A DNA stretch of 64,000 nucleotides. Origin: Paraspadella gotoi (lineage: Eukaryota > Chaetognatha). Of the stretch, positions 1 to 12,962 are shown one piece after another; the first letter of the stretch is position 1; each line of letters begins with the position of its first letter. Both the position numbers and the translations under genes were made by a program. The DNA is taken from positions 12,719,081 to 12,783,080 of the forward strand of contig CM119267.1 of NCBI GenBank assembly GCA_051294375.1, in the 5' to 3' direction. The notes beneath the pieces are model-generated. The model made no database searches. It was not told the DNA's origin and saw only the letters and a list, made by a program, of their open reading frames with translations.

Positions 1-545
1 AATGGATTTGGCTGACGGATGGTGGACGTGAGCGGTGTGAATATACCGCCACAGGAATCCCCGGGCCAAGAATCTAACTAGGTTCCTCAAGCCTGAGAGG
101 TGTCCTGACAAGACTGTTTACCATAGTGGGAGAGAGAGAGAGAGCGACGAGTTGTGGGGCATAGGCGTTTGTCGTAGCGTACCCCAGGGGCATAGGCGTT
201 TGTCGTAGCGTACCCGAAGTCGGCAGGGCATAGGCGTTTGTCGTAGCGTACCCTGGAAGAAGGTTGCGTGTTCGATAGTAGGGCTCACCACTTATGCAAC
301 AGCTGGGTTGCCTGTGATGCCCATTGGGATGGGGCATCTCACTGTTGGCTTTGGGGGCTTCCGACCCTCAGTGACGCCTCCAGTCACTGGCGCGGTTACC
401 CTAGGACGGTCTCGCTTTGCCAACGCAGAGGGAAGTCGTTAGGACTGTGGATGGAACACTACGCCTGGGATGGTGTGTTCCCCTCTGAGCCAATGGATTT
501 GGCTGACGGATGGTGGACGTGAGGCGGTGTGAATATACCGCCACA
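1..545. repeat. Direct repeat and 27 bp triplicated motif
   Basis: The first ~54 bases recur almost unchanged at 491-545 (both begin AATGGATTTGGCTGACGG), so the window may start inside a tandem array with a unit of about 490 bp. Inside the unit a motif containing GGCATAGGCGTTTGTCGTAG occurs three times, near 157-184, 188-215 and 226-253. Open frames here are short and look like by-products of the repeat. No known family recognised. Confidence 0.7.
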
Positions 546-1260
546 AAGTATTTATATCCTACAATCGGATCATCGACACGGGCTCGTTTCCGATGACATG
601 GCATGGTCCGTTTCGAAAATGATTAATCCAATCAGTCCTCGCGGATTTCATTCGTTTTCTATTTGGCCCGGAACGAGGATTCGGTTTTACCCGTCGATTC
701 CGTCGGACTAATGATTAGTACTACGTAGTTCAAATCTTATGTAGCCCACTTTTTCGCTCGTTAAGCAACGAAAAGTTGATCCCCCGGAACGCGGCTTTTT
801 TGGTTCGTTTTTTGGCGATTACTTTTGAACGCGTGGACCGATTTTAATGAAATTTTAAACTAAGAAACTTGAGGGAATTTGCTATCGATCGATACCAAAT
901 TTATTGAAAACGAGTCACGGGAAATAAAAGATAGTGTCTTGCTCATTTTCAGAATCGCCAGGAGCTCAGCTTCTTGAATCCATTTTGGGCTATTTTGAAG
1001 TTGATTTGAATGACTCTTTTTCTTAACCGATTAACGGTTAACTGTTAATCACCGATAAAAAATAATTTTAACTGATCGATTTGGTAATTTGGTAAAATTA
1101 ACCGGTTAATTTTAAAATTTATTAATTGAAATTTTTATTTGTTTTAAGTGTTATGGTTTTCCTTTGCAAGGCTTTTAACTATTTCTCAAAACTTTTTTCC
1201 CTAATTTCCCTATTAGATTATATATGTAAGTATTAAAAGTGAAAAATAATTTTTAATTTC
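546..1260. other. Unassigned AT-rich sequence
   Basis: No gene, tRNA or recognisable element. The stretch around 1,020-1,110 holds several TTAACCGGTTAA-like palindromic words, and a related word cluster occurs near 26,730-26,790, which suggests a dispersed repeat of unknown type. Confidence 0.4.
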
Positions 1261-1261
1261 A

Positions 1262-1550
1262 CTATGAATTTATTTTAATTTTAAAAAAACATGTTTCGGC
1301 GAGGTTGTTAGCCTTCTTCAGTGCAAATTTGGTTTGTGAAATTTCCCAATATATGATAATGAGAGAGAGAGAAATAGAGCTCTTTGTAGTGGTACATAAT
1401 AACATGTATTGAAGAGACAGTAATAATGCATAACAGAGAGAGACGTTAATGATAAAAGGTTGTGAGAAGAGACTGACGAGAGAGAGAGAGCCAATGACCA
1501 AGTAAAGAGAGAGAGAAAGAGAGAGAGTGAGAGAGAGAGTGAGACTGGTC
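1262..1550 (-). repeat. Hammerhead-like motif repeat with GA tract
   Basis: On the minus strand, 1,321 down to 1,289 reads CTGAAGAA, then a GGC...GCC stem, then GAAACATGT. It is followed on the plus strand by a TTTGGTTTGTGAAAT block and interrupted GA runs. The same order (motif, TTAGTTTGTGAAA block, GA tract) is found near 30,064, 47,405 and 47,623. I read it as a dispersed non-coding repeat whose RNA could fold into a hammerhead-like core; activity is not claimed. Confidence 0.5.
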
Positions 1551-1559
1551 AGTAACCGG

Positions 1560-2020
1560 CTTCTCTCGCGACCCTACAACATAGTGACCAACTAGGGTCA
1601 ACCCCGTGGTGGCGAAACCTTCGTCGCCATATCTTTCTTCTTATTATAATTTTACCATATTAAAAAAAAATAAACTATCAACTTAATATTTTCACCTTCA
1701 CTAACCCTAAACTACTCAACCATAACCTTAAGTACTACCAACTCAACCCTAACCCTAAACCACCTCAACCCGAACCCTAATCTGAGTTTAATTTAGGCAA
1801 AATCGCCATAACTAGAACGCTAGATGTAGTTCACAGCTAAATCGCCAAATGGCGAGGATGTCACGGCGATTTGGCAATTTAAGCACTTGGCCACGAAAAC
1901 ACTTTTGTGTATAAGTGATTGGAACTTGTTCTTAATGAATTCCCTAACCTCCCGACGTCATTTTGTTTTTCATAATGTATCCAACAGCCATTGTCGGCAT
2001 TATTAATCCAAGATGGCCAC
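1560..2020. other. Unassigned sequence with short CCCTAA-type words
   Basis: No gene seen. Degenerate CCCTAA/AACCCTAA words cluster near 1,740-1,785 and resemble insect or vertebrate telomere-like words, but they are few, imperfect and interspersed with other sequence. A similar handful occurs at 62,520-62,555. Confidence 0.35.
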
Positions 2021-2193
2021 TAAGTTGTAGTAAAATTTCTAAATTTAACTTTAATTAGAATTCTAAAAGTGAGGACCGAACAACATTATACTAATGAACA
2101 TTTATGTATAAACAAAATTTATAATAAATTTTACAATTTATGCATGTTCATACAAAGTACTAATCCAATAAATTTTGAATGAACTACAACTTA
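2021..2193 (+). mobile_element. Short relative of the 610 bp foldback MITE
   Basis: It starts TAAGTTGTAGTAAAATTT and ends ACTACAACTTA, an inverted-repeat pair one or two bases different from the TAAGGCGTAGT ends of the element at 25,535-26,144. The ~120 bases after the left end match the left arm of that element closely. The middle of the hairpin is missing, giving 173 bp. The 8 bp flanks do not match each other, so the target duplication has decayed or the ends were rearranged. Confidence 0.6.
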
Positions 2194-2707
2194 GGTTTTA
2201 CATGAGAATTTTTTTTATAATAACAAATCACCAAACTGACTTTTTATCACCAAAAATTGGTATTTTTGTATCAGATAACTTTACAATTGTGACGATCAGC
2301 ATTAATATTTGTTAAATTGTTAAAAACTGTTAAAATTTGGACCAAAAAAATAAAGAAAAGTGACTCCGTGCTTGAGAGTCACTGTGATTATACTATTAGA
2401 AGAAATTTTAACATTTTTTTAGGTCAATAAAAACGTCAAGTAGTTTTCTAACTAATAAATATTATAAAAATAACAATCAGTAAAAGAATTACGAGTTTAA
2501 TCAAATCTTTCCGTATTGGTCCAGTTTGAAATTCCTGTAATGACGTCGATAACTCTCACGAAACGAACGTCAACTTTTTCACAATTATCAACCGAAAATA
2601 TAGAGATAAAAACATCGTCATGATAGACGTAAACAAACAGAAGACAAACATCTAAGATTATCTCCTAAACTCAGTAAAACTGTAAAAAAATCACCGCCTC
2701 CATCTTT
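2194..2707. other. Unassigned AT-rich sequence
   Basis: AT-rich DNA with no convincing open frame, RNA gene or recognised repeat. Confidence 0.4.
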
Positions 2708-2757
2708 TTCCTTCTCCTCCTCCTCCTCTACCTCCTCCTCCTCCTCCTCCTCCAAAT
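2708..2757. repeat. (CTC)n trinucleotide repeat
   Basis: About 50 bases of near-pure CTC triplets, with the remainder up to 2,976 unassigned. Confidence 0.85.
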
Positions 2758-2976
2758 AAGGAGCCCTTGTCATTAACCCCTCATTAGGTTCTATTCGGTA
2801 AATTCGTGTGTGTTTGGGGCGTTAGTAGAACCTCATCCAGCCCCCCGTTACTTTAAGCCTCACCTTATTTTTACTTGATTTATATCCATACACAGTTTTT
2901 TAATTTTCTTAAATTTTTATCTGTTAAAAACGAGAAAACTAATTTTCAAACTGTGGTTCTTGATTTCAAGTCGCTG

Positions 2977-3860
2977 TCGAGCTCGGTGACATCCTGAGAG
3001 ATATTAGCGAAAACATAAAAAACTAAAAGTATTTTTTCCCTTATTGTTGTTTATTAATGTTGTAAAATCATTTTCTTAATCCCCCCTCCCCCAAGCCCAA
3101 CAAACTTTTTTACGTCCAATGTTTACCAACTTCTCTCAAGGATCTGGTCATTGTAGAAGATCCGCTGCGCTAAGAAAATGCTTCAATCCTTTTACCCTCA
3201 CTTTTCTTTTTTTTTTTCTCTCCTTCGTTTTACTTTTCTTTATTTTTTAGTCGAGCTCGGTGACATCCTGAGAGATATTAGCGAAAACTAAAACTAAAAG
3301 TATTTTTCCCTTATTGTTGTTTATTAATGTTGTAAAAATCACATGAGCTATAAAAAATTTATTAAATTTATAAATCATTTTCTTAATTCCCCTCCCCCCA
3401 AGCCCAACGAACTTTTTTACGTCCAATGTTTACCAACTTCTCTCAAGGATCTGGTCATTGTAGAAGATCCGCTGCGCTAAGAAAATGCTTCAATCCTTTT
3501 ACCCTCACTTTTCTTTTTTTTCTCTCCTTCGTTTTACTTTTCTTTATTTTTTAGTCGAGCTCGGTGACATCCTGAGAGATATTAGCGAAAACTAAAACAA
3601 AAAGTATTTTTCCCTTATTGTTGTTTATTAATGTTGTAAAAATCACATGAGCTATAAAAAATTTATTAAATTTATAAAAAATCATTTTCTTAATCCCCCC
3701 TCCCCCAAGCCCAACAAACTTTTTTTACGTCCAATGTTTACACAACTTCTCTCAAGGATCTGGTCATTGTAGAAGATCCGCTGCGCTAAGAAAATGCTTC
3801 AATCCTTTTACCCTCACTTTTCTTTTTTCCTCTCACTTCGTTTTACTTTTCTTTATTTTT
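2977..3860. repeat. Tandem array, three ~300 bp units
   Basis: Units start at 2,977, 3,251 and 3,555, each with TCGAGCTCGGTGACATCC. Each runs through a pyrimidine-rich segment containing GATCCGCTGCGCTAAG and ends in CTTTATTTTTTAG. Unit lengths are about 274, 304 and 306. The third unit ends exactly where helentron-like copy A begins, and the junction word TTTTTTAGTCG is shared by the unit start and the element terminus. No coding potential. Confidence 0.85.
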
Positions 3861-4288
3861 TAGTCGGATCTGCTTATAAGCTTATAAGCTTATAAGCAGA
3901 TCCCGACTCAATAATACACTTTGTCGGTCCGTCGGTCCGCCCCCTCAATATTGTCGGGCAATCACATATATCATGTCAGAATATCGAATTATGATAAATT
4001 ATGCAAAAAAAAAACGATGTCCATCCGTCCGTCTGTTTATATTAAATGTAAATATAAGATGTATTAATTAATCCAAAAATTAATCAGTTCATTAATCAAT
4101 TAGTTAATTAATTAATCAATAATTAATTAATCAGTCAATTAATCAATCAATTAATTAATAAATCAATCATTTATTTCTCTATTAATTAATTATTAAATCA
4201 ATCAATCAATCAAGTCAATCGTTATCGGCATTATTGTCGTCGTCGCCATCAAGACCTAAAAACAAACATTTTGGATCAAATTAATTTA

Positions 4289-5421
4289 CAGGGTAGTGAA
4301 TCATTCATCGACATTTGTTGAATTTGCTCTGCGCCGGTTTAGAGCTTAAAACCACTATTAATTATGATAAGGTTCCCAAGCAGTATGTTATATTATTAAG
4401 AAGGTTATTAAGAATAGGAATAACTACTATTCTTAGTCGGGAAAACATGCGCTCAAGCCCGAGTCGATTAGGGCCATTTATAAGGAGGCTGCAGGTAGCA
4501 ATTGTAGCATACCCAAAACCAACAATATGCACGCTAGTTGCTCATTTCTATGCTAAAAAAAAATTTTAAAGAGAGCAAATGAAGAACTCCATTTAGAAAT
4601 ATTTACTGGGACATCTTATCTCTACTATCCTATGGCCATTTAACTGCCGCAGTTTACCAATACTTATTTTAACCTTAATTAATAAATGCAATTTTGAGAT
4701 GCTGTAAAAATTTCTTTTTTTTCTTAAGTTCATACTGTAGTGGCTACTCTGGTCGAGTGCCATCTCTCTGAGCTTATGAAATCAATAACTGATGTAGTTG
4801 GGACTCTCTGTATAAAATATCAAGTACATTACTTAATGCAATCTACTGCAGCATCAGATGAAAGATAAATACTTCCTTATATTTTTGCTATTGGTCAAAA
4901 ATCCATTGCTGCAGTCTACTGTAATGTTCTCAGATTCCATTTCTTGACATGTATAAAGAGCCAATACTCTTGGGGTTATTATGCATGGCTGTAACAAAGG
5001 GCATTGTTATATACAGCCGAAAAAAATAAAGATTTCAGCTGCAGCAACATTTTAATTTTTGACCGAATGATTTTCTGGCCTGATAATATCCACATCTAAT
5101 TCCCCGAAACTGTGCTAAGTAGGGCGTTTTAAAGGGGGAGACCCATATGACTTTCAATCAAAATATCAATGGCATAAGGTAAACTGTCTACGAGCTGTGG
5201 CTCAATCTTTCAGAATCGTTTATGAAGAGCAGCTGTGATCCTTTTAGGTGCTGTGGCAGGAGTGGTTTTTGTAGTAATGCTTGTCGCACTGCTTTAATAG
5301 TTAGAACAAGGTCTGGTTAAGTATCTTCAATTAAATTTTTTTCTTTAAATGCACCCGATACGACACAAAATAAAAAAGGATGACGAGATACGGATTTTCT
5401 AAGTTTTGAATCACTACCCTG
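4289..5421 (-). mobile_element. Tc1/mariner-like DNA transposon, decayed
   Basis: Ends are CAGGGTAGTGAATCA and its near-perfect reverse complement (one mismatch), each flanked by TA (4,287-4,288 and 5,422-5,423). TA duplication and a length of 1,133 bp fit a Tc1/mariner superfamily element. The minus strand has broken frames reminiscent of transposase pieces, but stops are frequent and I cannot align a DDE triad. It is inserted in helentron-like copy A, hence younger than it. Confidence 0.65.
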
Positions 5422-5475
5422 TATTTATTAATTACCACTAATGATCGTGCGAGTGGAAATTAGTTTACCAATTGA

Positions 5476-5665
5476 CCATTTGACCAATTCTTGCCAGTTG
5501 ACCAAATTATGTCAGTTGACCAAATTACATCACTTGACCAAATTCCATCAGTTGACCATATTATACCAATTGACCAAATTATGCCTGTTGACTTAATTAT
5601 GCCAGATGACCAAATTAAGTCAATTGACCAAATTGTGCTATTTGATTTAATTATGCAAGTTGATT
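5476..5665. repeat. 18 bp minisatellite (TTGACCAAATTATGCCAG type)
   Basis: About ten degenerate copies of an 18 bp unit. The same unit occurs in helentron-like copies B (15,115-15,405), C (17,605-17,905) and E (40,610-40,935), always next to the AACAAGTTTGAGC end, so it is an internal part of the element. Confidence 0.85.
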
Positions 5666-5770
5666 AATCGAAAATTGAGAGTCAGAAAAATTACCATGAT
5701 TTATCATCGAAATAGCTTATTACCGCTTAATTATCGTAGGCAGATCCGACATTGTTTGCTCAAACTTGTT

Positions 5771-5986
5771 TTTTTTTAGCCAACTTCTTATTCTCAGTTT
5801 CTCCTACTCCTCTTCATCCTTTATTCATCTCTCTCTTCTTTATCTTCTTTACTCCGGTTCTGGGTTTTTTTTACTTTCTTTATTCCTAAGATTTTTAATT
5901 TTTGATATTTCTCTTTCTTTCCTTTTCGCTCTTCTTATTTGTCGTCTTCCGTTTTCAGGGATTTCTTTTTTTGATTCGCTGTTTTA

Positions 5987-6049
<63 letters not shown>

Positions 6050-6480
6050 CTCCCCCTCGTTTTTCACATCCCTCCTCCCCTCGTTCACAGACGCCCAGTC
6101 TTCCCGAGCAATTCCTCTCATTGGCGCTGGCATTGCATTTGGCCCGGGGTGACCCTCTGCTATTAGCGTGGCGCGCGCGTCGGCGACCGCGGACTGTGTC
6201 TCACTTGGGCGGGAAAACCTCTTCGACTGTGGACCATCTCGATTGTGCGGCGTGAAAAATAACGCCGAAAACTCTCGATCACAGCTTAAAATTACGTACA
6301 TATTTTGAGAATCTATTTCGCCGACCTATTTTATTGTATTTTATATTTTGAAATGTATGTGTTTCGACACAGGATTACTTTCGTAGAAAACCCTACTTTC
6401 CTTTAGAATTCTGAGGTGAGTTTCTCTTTCTTTTCTCAGAATGACCCTCGGCTATTAGCGTGGCGCGAACTTCCGGTTGG
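5771..6480. repeat. Pyrimidine-rich stretch with (CT)n and a GC-richer island
   Basis: A CT run covers about 5,990-6,043, preceded by T/C-rich DNA. A more GC-rich piece with many CpGs lies at 6,100-6,260. The phrase GCTATTAGCGTGGCGCG occurs at both ~6,160 and ~6,451, marking a small direct repeat. Open frames on both strands are Ser-Leu or Arg-Glu repeats created by the microsatellite. Confidence 0.6.
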
Positions 6481-6485
6481 CCCTC

Positions 6486-6586
<101 letters not shown>

Positions 6587-6823
6587 CGGCGCCGCCCACT
6601 TGTCCGTTTCGCCGGCTAGAATCGATGGTGCTGAGGGTCGATGGGGCGACGTATGGGTTCTGTTGTGGGCGAAAGGAGGTCGGGTTGTGGACTGAGAGAA
6701 GGTTGGGTTGTGGGACGAGAATGACCATGTTGTGGGAGAAGTCAAGGTGAGGTTGAAGGACGATGGTAAAATTTTTGATTAAATTATTGTGAAGGTGAAG
6801 TTGAAGGTAATTTTCTTTACATA

Positions 6824-7568
6824 CTACCCTGTGTCCGTTCACGAGTATCACCGAAAAAATATTTACTATACTTTCAATATTTAATAAACATAATTCATAA
6901 GTAAATCATTAGTTGGAGAACTACTTGACGTTTTTTATGTATAAGTTTCATTTCGTTTTTAATTCATTTACTATTCTATGTTTAATTTTTTATCTAACAC
7001 AGTAAAATTGGCAAAAATAGACCATTTTAGGCGTGTTCTTGATTGAATTTTACAAATATTTTATATCATAAGAAATTCCTATTAATGGTCTAATCAATGG
7101 TGTATCTTAATTATCGTAATGTTGAGTAATTGAGTAGTTGAGTAATTGAGTAATTGAGTAGTTGAGTAATTTTTGAGTAATGATTTTTTATTTATTTTTT
7201 AATTGTAAATCATGACTTAAGTTTTCTTTATACAGTTCTTCTAATTAAAAAAAATACTGTCCTGAGCATGTTCTTGACTGTTTTGAATTATTATTTTATA
7301 TCGTTAGGATTCCCAGATAATTCTTAATTTAATGGTGTAAATGAAATTTAATAATTTTAAGTATTTAATAAGTAATTAATTTATAATGATTTTCTTTTTT
7401 AAAAAAGTTGTTTTACCGAAGTAATTATCAAATTAATCTTATGAAATTAAAATATAATAAACGTCAAGTACTTACTACAGAAACAAGAAAAAAAAAATTA
7501 AAAATATTTAACCAATGAGAAATGGTACGCATTTTTTTCGGTGTCACTCACGAACGGACACGGGGTAG
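6824..7568. mobile_element. TA-flanked TIR element (MITE), 745 bp
   Basis: The left end CTACCCTGTGTCCGTTC and right end are inverted copies (CTACCCYGTGTCCGTTC) that extend through a CACCGAAAAAA block over ~30 bp. TA dinucleotides flank both ends (6,822-6,823 and 7,569-7,570). The interior is very AT-rich, has short GAGTAATT tandem words near 7,130-7,180, and no transposase. Best read as a non-autonomous Tc1/mariner-type MITE. Confidence 0.75.
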
Positions 7569-7756
7569 TATTTCATGATTTGATTCGGTATAATTTTCTT
7601 TTCGTTGCGTTTTAAATGGAAGCCTATTACTTTAAGGAGATCGAGCAAAATTGAATCTTGTAACAACCATATCCACATTTGTCCACAGTGATCAGAAGAA
7701 AGTCGGGGTCAAGGACTGGCGTCAGAGCTTTTAGCAGGATTGCGACACACTGGAGT

Positions 7757-7811
<55 letters not shown>
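7757..7811. repeat. (GA)n microsatellite
   Basis: Uninterrupted GA dinucleotides of about 52 bases. The purine-rich flanks to 8,170 contain no recognisable gene. Confidence 0.95.
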
Positions 7812-7817
<6 letters not shown>

Positions 7818-8186
7818 CTTAAGTTGCGGGGACTTGACGGTTTATCGCTCCGCCTGTCGGGATTGTGAGTGGAGCTCGAATCGCCGTCTGAGTTAGTGAA
7901 TGAAGCGTGCGGAAGGAGACTGAAAATGGTGAGGCCTCGGGTAAGGGGAAGGGAGAGTAGAGCGGGTGAGTAAAGGTCGCGAAGATGAAAAGTAAATCAT
8001 CAAGGTGAAAGTTCCGCTTGAAGGATGATGGGTGAGATTAAAGCGTGGACGAAGAGTTGAGAAAAGAGGAGAATTAAAGGATGAAAGAAACGTTGACGTG
8101 TAGTTCATAAGATAGAGACAAAAGTTGATAAAAAGAAATAACTTTGAAAAATGTCGTGAGAAGATTGGAAAGACCTCCTTATAATA

Positions 8187-8973
8187 CAGTCCTGTGCAAA
8201 AAAAAAAAAGGATACCCAAAACATTATGAAAATAAATCAAGTTAGATTCTTTTAAAATAAAATATATTATAAGTGAATAATATTTATAGATAAAGAACTA
8301 TTGGTATAAATTTGTTTAATCCATGGCTATTCGTTATGAAGCAATGATTTTTTAAAAGCAATTACTCTGTTACAACTACGAAAAAATCAAACAGAATGTT
8401 AGAGCCAAAAAAAATTCAAGTATTTTTAACCTCTTGTGTTTAAGGTGTAGCTCTGGAATGACTCGACCAATTTTTTTTTAAGTTATACATATGATTTTCT
8501 CTGTCAAAAATCTTTATTTCATATTCATAATAAAAAATATAATGCCCATAAATTGAGGCAGATCTTCAAATTTTTTTTTTTCTGAAATAAAAAAAATAAT
8601 TTTACAGTTAACACAATAAAAAGTTAAAATAAAAAAACAATAAAAAAATCATTTGACTATTCAAAAGATAAATAAGCATTGAGCAAAACTAATAGCACTA
8701 ATAGCACTAAAAATAAAATAATAATTCATAAAGTTTAACAATTAAAGATCAATCACGGATACTGTAAATTGGATAAGTATAATTTTTGAAGCGACTCAAA
8801 TGACGAATTTTTTTGGACTACTTATCTTTCAGGTGCTTGAATGCTTGGACCTATTTTTTTTAAACTAATATATATAGATTTTCTATTTTAAAATCTACAT
8901 TTATCATTCATATTTTTTTATAAAATGAGAGCTATTTAATGTTTGAAGAGTCCTTTTTTTTTGCACAGGACTG
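8187..8973. mobile_element. TA-flanked Tc1-like deletion derivative, 787 bp
   Basis: The left end CAGTCCTGTGCAAAA is mirrored exactly at the right end, followed by homopolymer A/T, and both ends are flanked by TA (8,185-8,186 and 8,974-8,975). The end sequence strongly resembles Tc1-type termini. There is no transposase frame, and the AT-rich interior contains loosely related halves, so this is an internally deleted or MITE copy. Confidence 0.8.
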
Positions 8974-9324
8974 TAGTAGTTAAAAGATTTCATTTTGGGC
9001 AGGTTTTCGGTATTAATATGAGTGTTATTTTATTTGATGAGAAATGAAGAAAGGCTTTACAATTTTGTGCCAGAAAAAAAATTATTAAACTTTTTTCATT
9101 ATTTGCTAATGGCAAGAAAGGACCAAATAAACAAATTATACTGATAGATTGTATTCTTTTGAGCGATTAGTGGTTGGACGGAAAGTGAAACCCGAGAATG
9201 CGAATGCGAAAAAGGGGAGAAAAACGAGTTCGGTTGAGTTGACTTTCGATGGAATTCGACCGGAAGTGGAACTTGGAACCGCAAGAAAAATGGGGATGGA
9301 ATAAGGGGGGTCAAAAGGTTGAAA

Positions 9325-9530
9325 AGGGGAACTGGAAAAAAAAGAGAAGATATGGAATCGGTTGAGAGGGAGGGAACTGGAAGAAAGAGAAGTTATGAAA
9401 TCTGTTTGGAGGGTGGGAACAGGAAGAAAGAAATGATATGGAATTGGTTGGTGGGAGGGAACTGGAAGAAAGAGAAATAAGGAATCGGTTAGGGCGAGAG
9501 AACTGGAAGAAAGAGAAGATATGAAATTGG
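9325..9530. repeat. ~47 bp purine-rich minisatellite
   Basis: About five degenerate units each containing GGAACTGGAAGAAAGAGAAG followed by an ATATGGAATTGGTTG-like tail. Open frames on the minus strand are Pro/Ser/Phe-rich repeats of this unit, without similarity to a known protein. Confidence 0.7.
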
Positions 9531-9712
9531 TTTGTGAGGCTGTAAAAGAGTTGTAAGCCGAGAAAAGAGAGTTTGTAGAATGTAGAATGAAAATGAAAAA
9601 GGTTTTCAAGAACGAGAGATCAGGTTTTTTTTCTTTTTTAGGTGGTTAAACATCGGGTCCCCATGGTCTCTGGAATGACGTCCTTTCAATCTGAGAATCA
9701 AATGAGGCAGAA

Positions 9713-10699
<987 letters not shown>

Positions 10700-10700
<1 letters not shown>

Positions 10701-11880
10701 TGAAAAAATGCAAGAAGGAAAGGGAAGGGAAAAAAATGACCTAACCCATTCAAGAGCCGGTGGAAGAAGGTATCTACTAACTAGGAAAATGGCAGGAAGG
10801 TGGAACGAGACGGACAGCAGTTAAGGAAACCTGAAAGAAAGAGAAAAAGATGAGAGAAAGAAATCGAAGCTTTGGAGGAATCTAAATCGTAGGAAAAAAA
10901 AGAAAATAGATAGGAAAGGAAAAAAGAAAAGAAAAGAGAAAATGGGAAGAAAGGGGAAGGAAATAAAAAAAGAGCAAAATGAGGAAAACCATGGGGAATA
11001 TGAGGAGAAAAGAATTGAAAGAGGGAGGGGAGGAAAGGAAGACAGGAGGTGGTAAGGGAGGAAAGGGACGAAAAAGAAGGCAGAAGAAGGAAAGGAATGC
11101 ATGAGGATCAAAGTAATGGGAGGAGGAAAGGAAGGCATGATAATAAAGTGTAAAATCAAGAGGAAAGGCAGGCAAAAGAAGGAAAGGANNNNNNNNNNNN
11201 NNNNNNNNNNNNNAGGCAAAGAGGAAGGAAGGCAAAAGAAGCAAAAGAAGGAAGGAAGGCAAAAGAAGGAAAGGAAGGCAAAAAAAAGAAAAGAAGGCAA
11301 AAGAAGGAAAGGAAGGCAAAAGAAAGGAAAGGAAGGAACAAAAGAAGAAAGGAAGGCAAAAGAAGGAAGGGAAGGCAAAAGAAAAAGGGAAGGCAAAAGA
11401 AGGAAAGGAAGGCAAAAGAAGGAAAGAAGGCAAAAGAAGGAAAGAAGGCAAAAGAAGGAAAGGAAGGCAAAAGAAGAAAGAAGGCAAAGAAGGAAAGGAA
11501 GGCAAAAGAGGAAAGAAGGCAAAAGAAGGCAAAAGAAGGAAAGGAAGCAAAAGAAGGAAAGGAAGGCAAAAGAATGAAAAGAAGGCAAAAGAAGGAAAGG
11601 AAGGCAAAGAAGAAAAAGGCAAAAGAAGGAAGGAGGCAAAAGAAGGAAAAGAAGGCAAAAGAAGGAAAGGAAGGCAAAAGAAGGAAAAGAAGGCAAAAGA
11701 AGGAAGGAAGGCAAAAAGGAAAAGAAGGCAAAAGAAGGAAAAGAAGGCAAAAGAAGGAAAGGAAGGCAAAGAAGGAAAGGAAGGCAAAAGAAAGGAAAAG
11801 AAGGACAAAAGAAGGAAAGGAAGGCAAAGAAGGAAAGGAAGGACAGAAGGAAAGGAAAGGAGGCGAGGAAAGGAGGAAGG
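10700..11880. repeat. Polypurine minisatellite (AAGAAGGAAAGGAAGGCA type)
   Basis: The plus strand is almost purely A and G for over 1 kb. From ~11,160 it becomes a ~17-19 bp minisatellite of the AAGAAGGAAAGGAAGGCA type, with unit-length variants and one 25 N gap at 11,189-11,213. The very long minus-strand frames (Phe/Leu/Ser/Pro repeats) and plus-strand Lys/Glu/Gly frames come from the repeat. Mirror-symmetric polypurine DNA of this length can in principle form triplex (H-DNA). Confidence 0.85.
11189..11213. other. 25 N assembly gap
   Basis: Lies inside the polypurine minisatellite, so its true length is unknown. Confidence 0.99.
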
Positions 11881-12008
11881 AGAACAGAACGGGACTCACA
11901 GCAGGATTCGAAATCAAGAACCGGAAGATCGTAACTCATCGGAGAAACTCGACATCTCACATGAAAACCAATCAAGCACGCGCTAAAAACCTTGATTATG
12001 GCGCGACA

Positions 12009-12074
<66 letters not shown>

Positions 12075-12588
12075 AGAGAGAGGATGAAAATGAAAGAGCG
12101 TTTAGAGAAGATAGAAAAGAATGGAGATGGAATGAAACGCTCTATCTTCCTTTGTTGGCGTTTCAATTTTTGGGGGGGCGGGTGTTAAATATTGGTGCGT
12201 TATCTATCGGATGACGGCAAAGGCAAATGCGACGGACAACAATACATGACCAACGGCTGGAATGCTACAAACGTATGAATTTATTAAAGTGAAAACATTT
12301 CACTGATGGCTGATAACGGCGCCAACGACGATAATAAAAACGAACGTGAGGACGACGACGACAAAAGAAGGAAAAGAAGGCAAAAGAAGGAAAGGAAGGC
12401 AGAAGAAGGAAAGGAAGGCAAAAGAAGGAAAGGAAGGCCGGAGGGAAAGGAGGAAGGAGAACAGAACGGGACTCAACCAGCAGGAATTCGAAATCAAGAA
12501 CCCGGAAGATCGTAACTCATCCGGAGAAACTCGACATCCACATGAAAACCAAATCAAGCACGCGCTAAAACCTTGATTATGCGCGACA

Positions 12589-12687
<99 letters not shown>

Positions 12688-12962
12688 GAAATGAAAAAAG
12701 AGCGTTTAGGAGAAGATAGAAAAGAATGGAGATGGAATGAAACGCTCTATCTTCCTTTGTTGCGTTTCAATTTTTTTTGGGGGGCGGGGTGTTAAAATAT
12801 TGGTGCGTTATCTATCGGATGACGGCAAAGGCAAATGCGACGGGACCAACAATACATGACCAACGGCTGGAATGCTACAAACGGTATGAATTTATTAAAA
12901 GTGAAAACATTTCACTGATGGCTGATAACGGCGCCAACGACGATAATAAAAACGAACGTGAG

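Larger units (their letters stand above)
3861..5770 (-). mobile_element. Helentron-like non-autonomous element, copy A
   Basis: The 3' terminus (read from the minus strand) lies at 3,861, where TAGTCGGATCTGC begins a palindrome enlarged by repeated TTATAAGC. It is followed by a CCGTCGGTCCG segment and a conserved block ending near 4,025. The other terminus, GCAGATCCGACATTG...CTCAAACTTGTT, ends at 5,770. In between are AT-rich ATTAAT repeats, an 18 bp minisatellite, and an inserted TA-flanked transposon. The terminal hairpin, short inverted similarity between the ends, GTCC microsatellite and internal tandem repeats match the DINE-1/pearl type of helentron-derived elements (family traits recalled, not searched). 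Confidence 0.75.

Noticed and set aside
1740-1790. Interstitial telomere repeat
   Set aside because: Only a few imperfect CCCTAA words mixed with other sequence; not a tandem array.
4315-4569. 84-codon frame with a faint HORMA-like wording (LLRRLLRIGITTI)
   Set aside because: Too short and loose; it lies inside a TA-flanked transposon with the rest of the frame full of stops.
10821-11975. 384-codon minus-strand frame rich in Phe, Leu, Ser and Pro, looking like a membrane protein
   Set aside because: It is the complement of the polypurine minisatellite, crosses an N gap, and all three frames of that strand are open.
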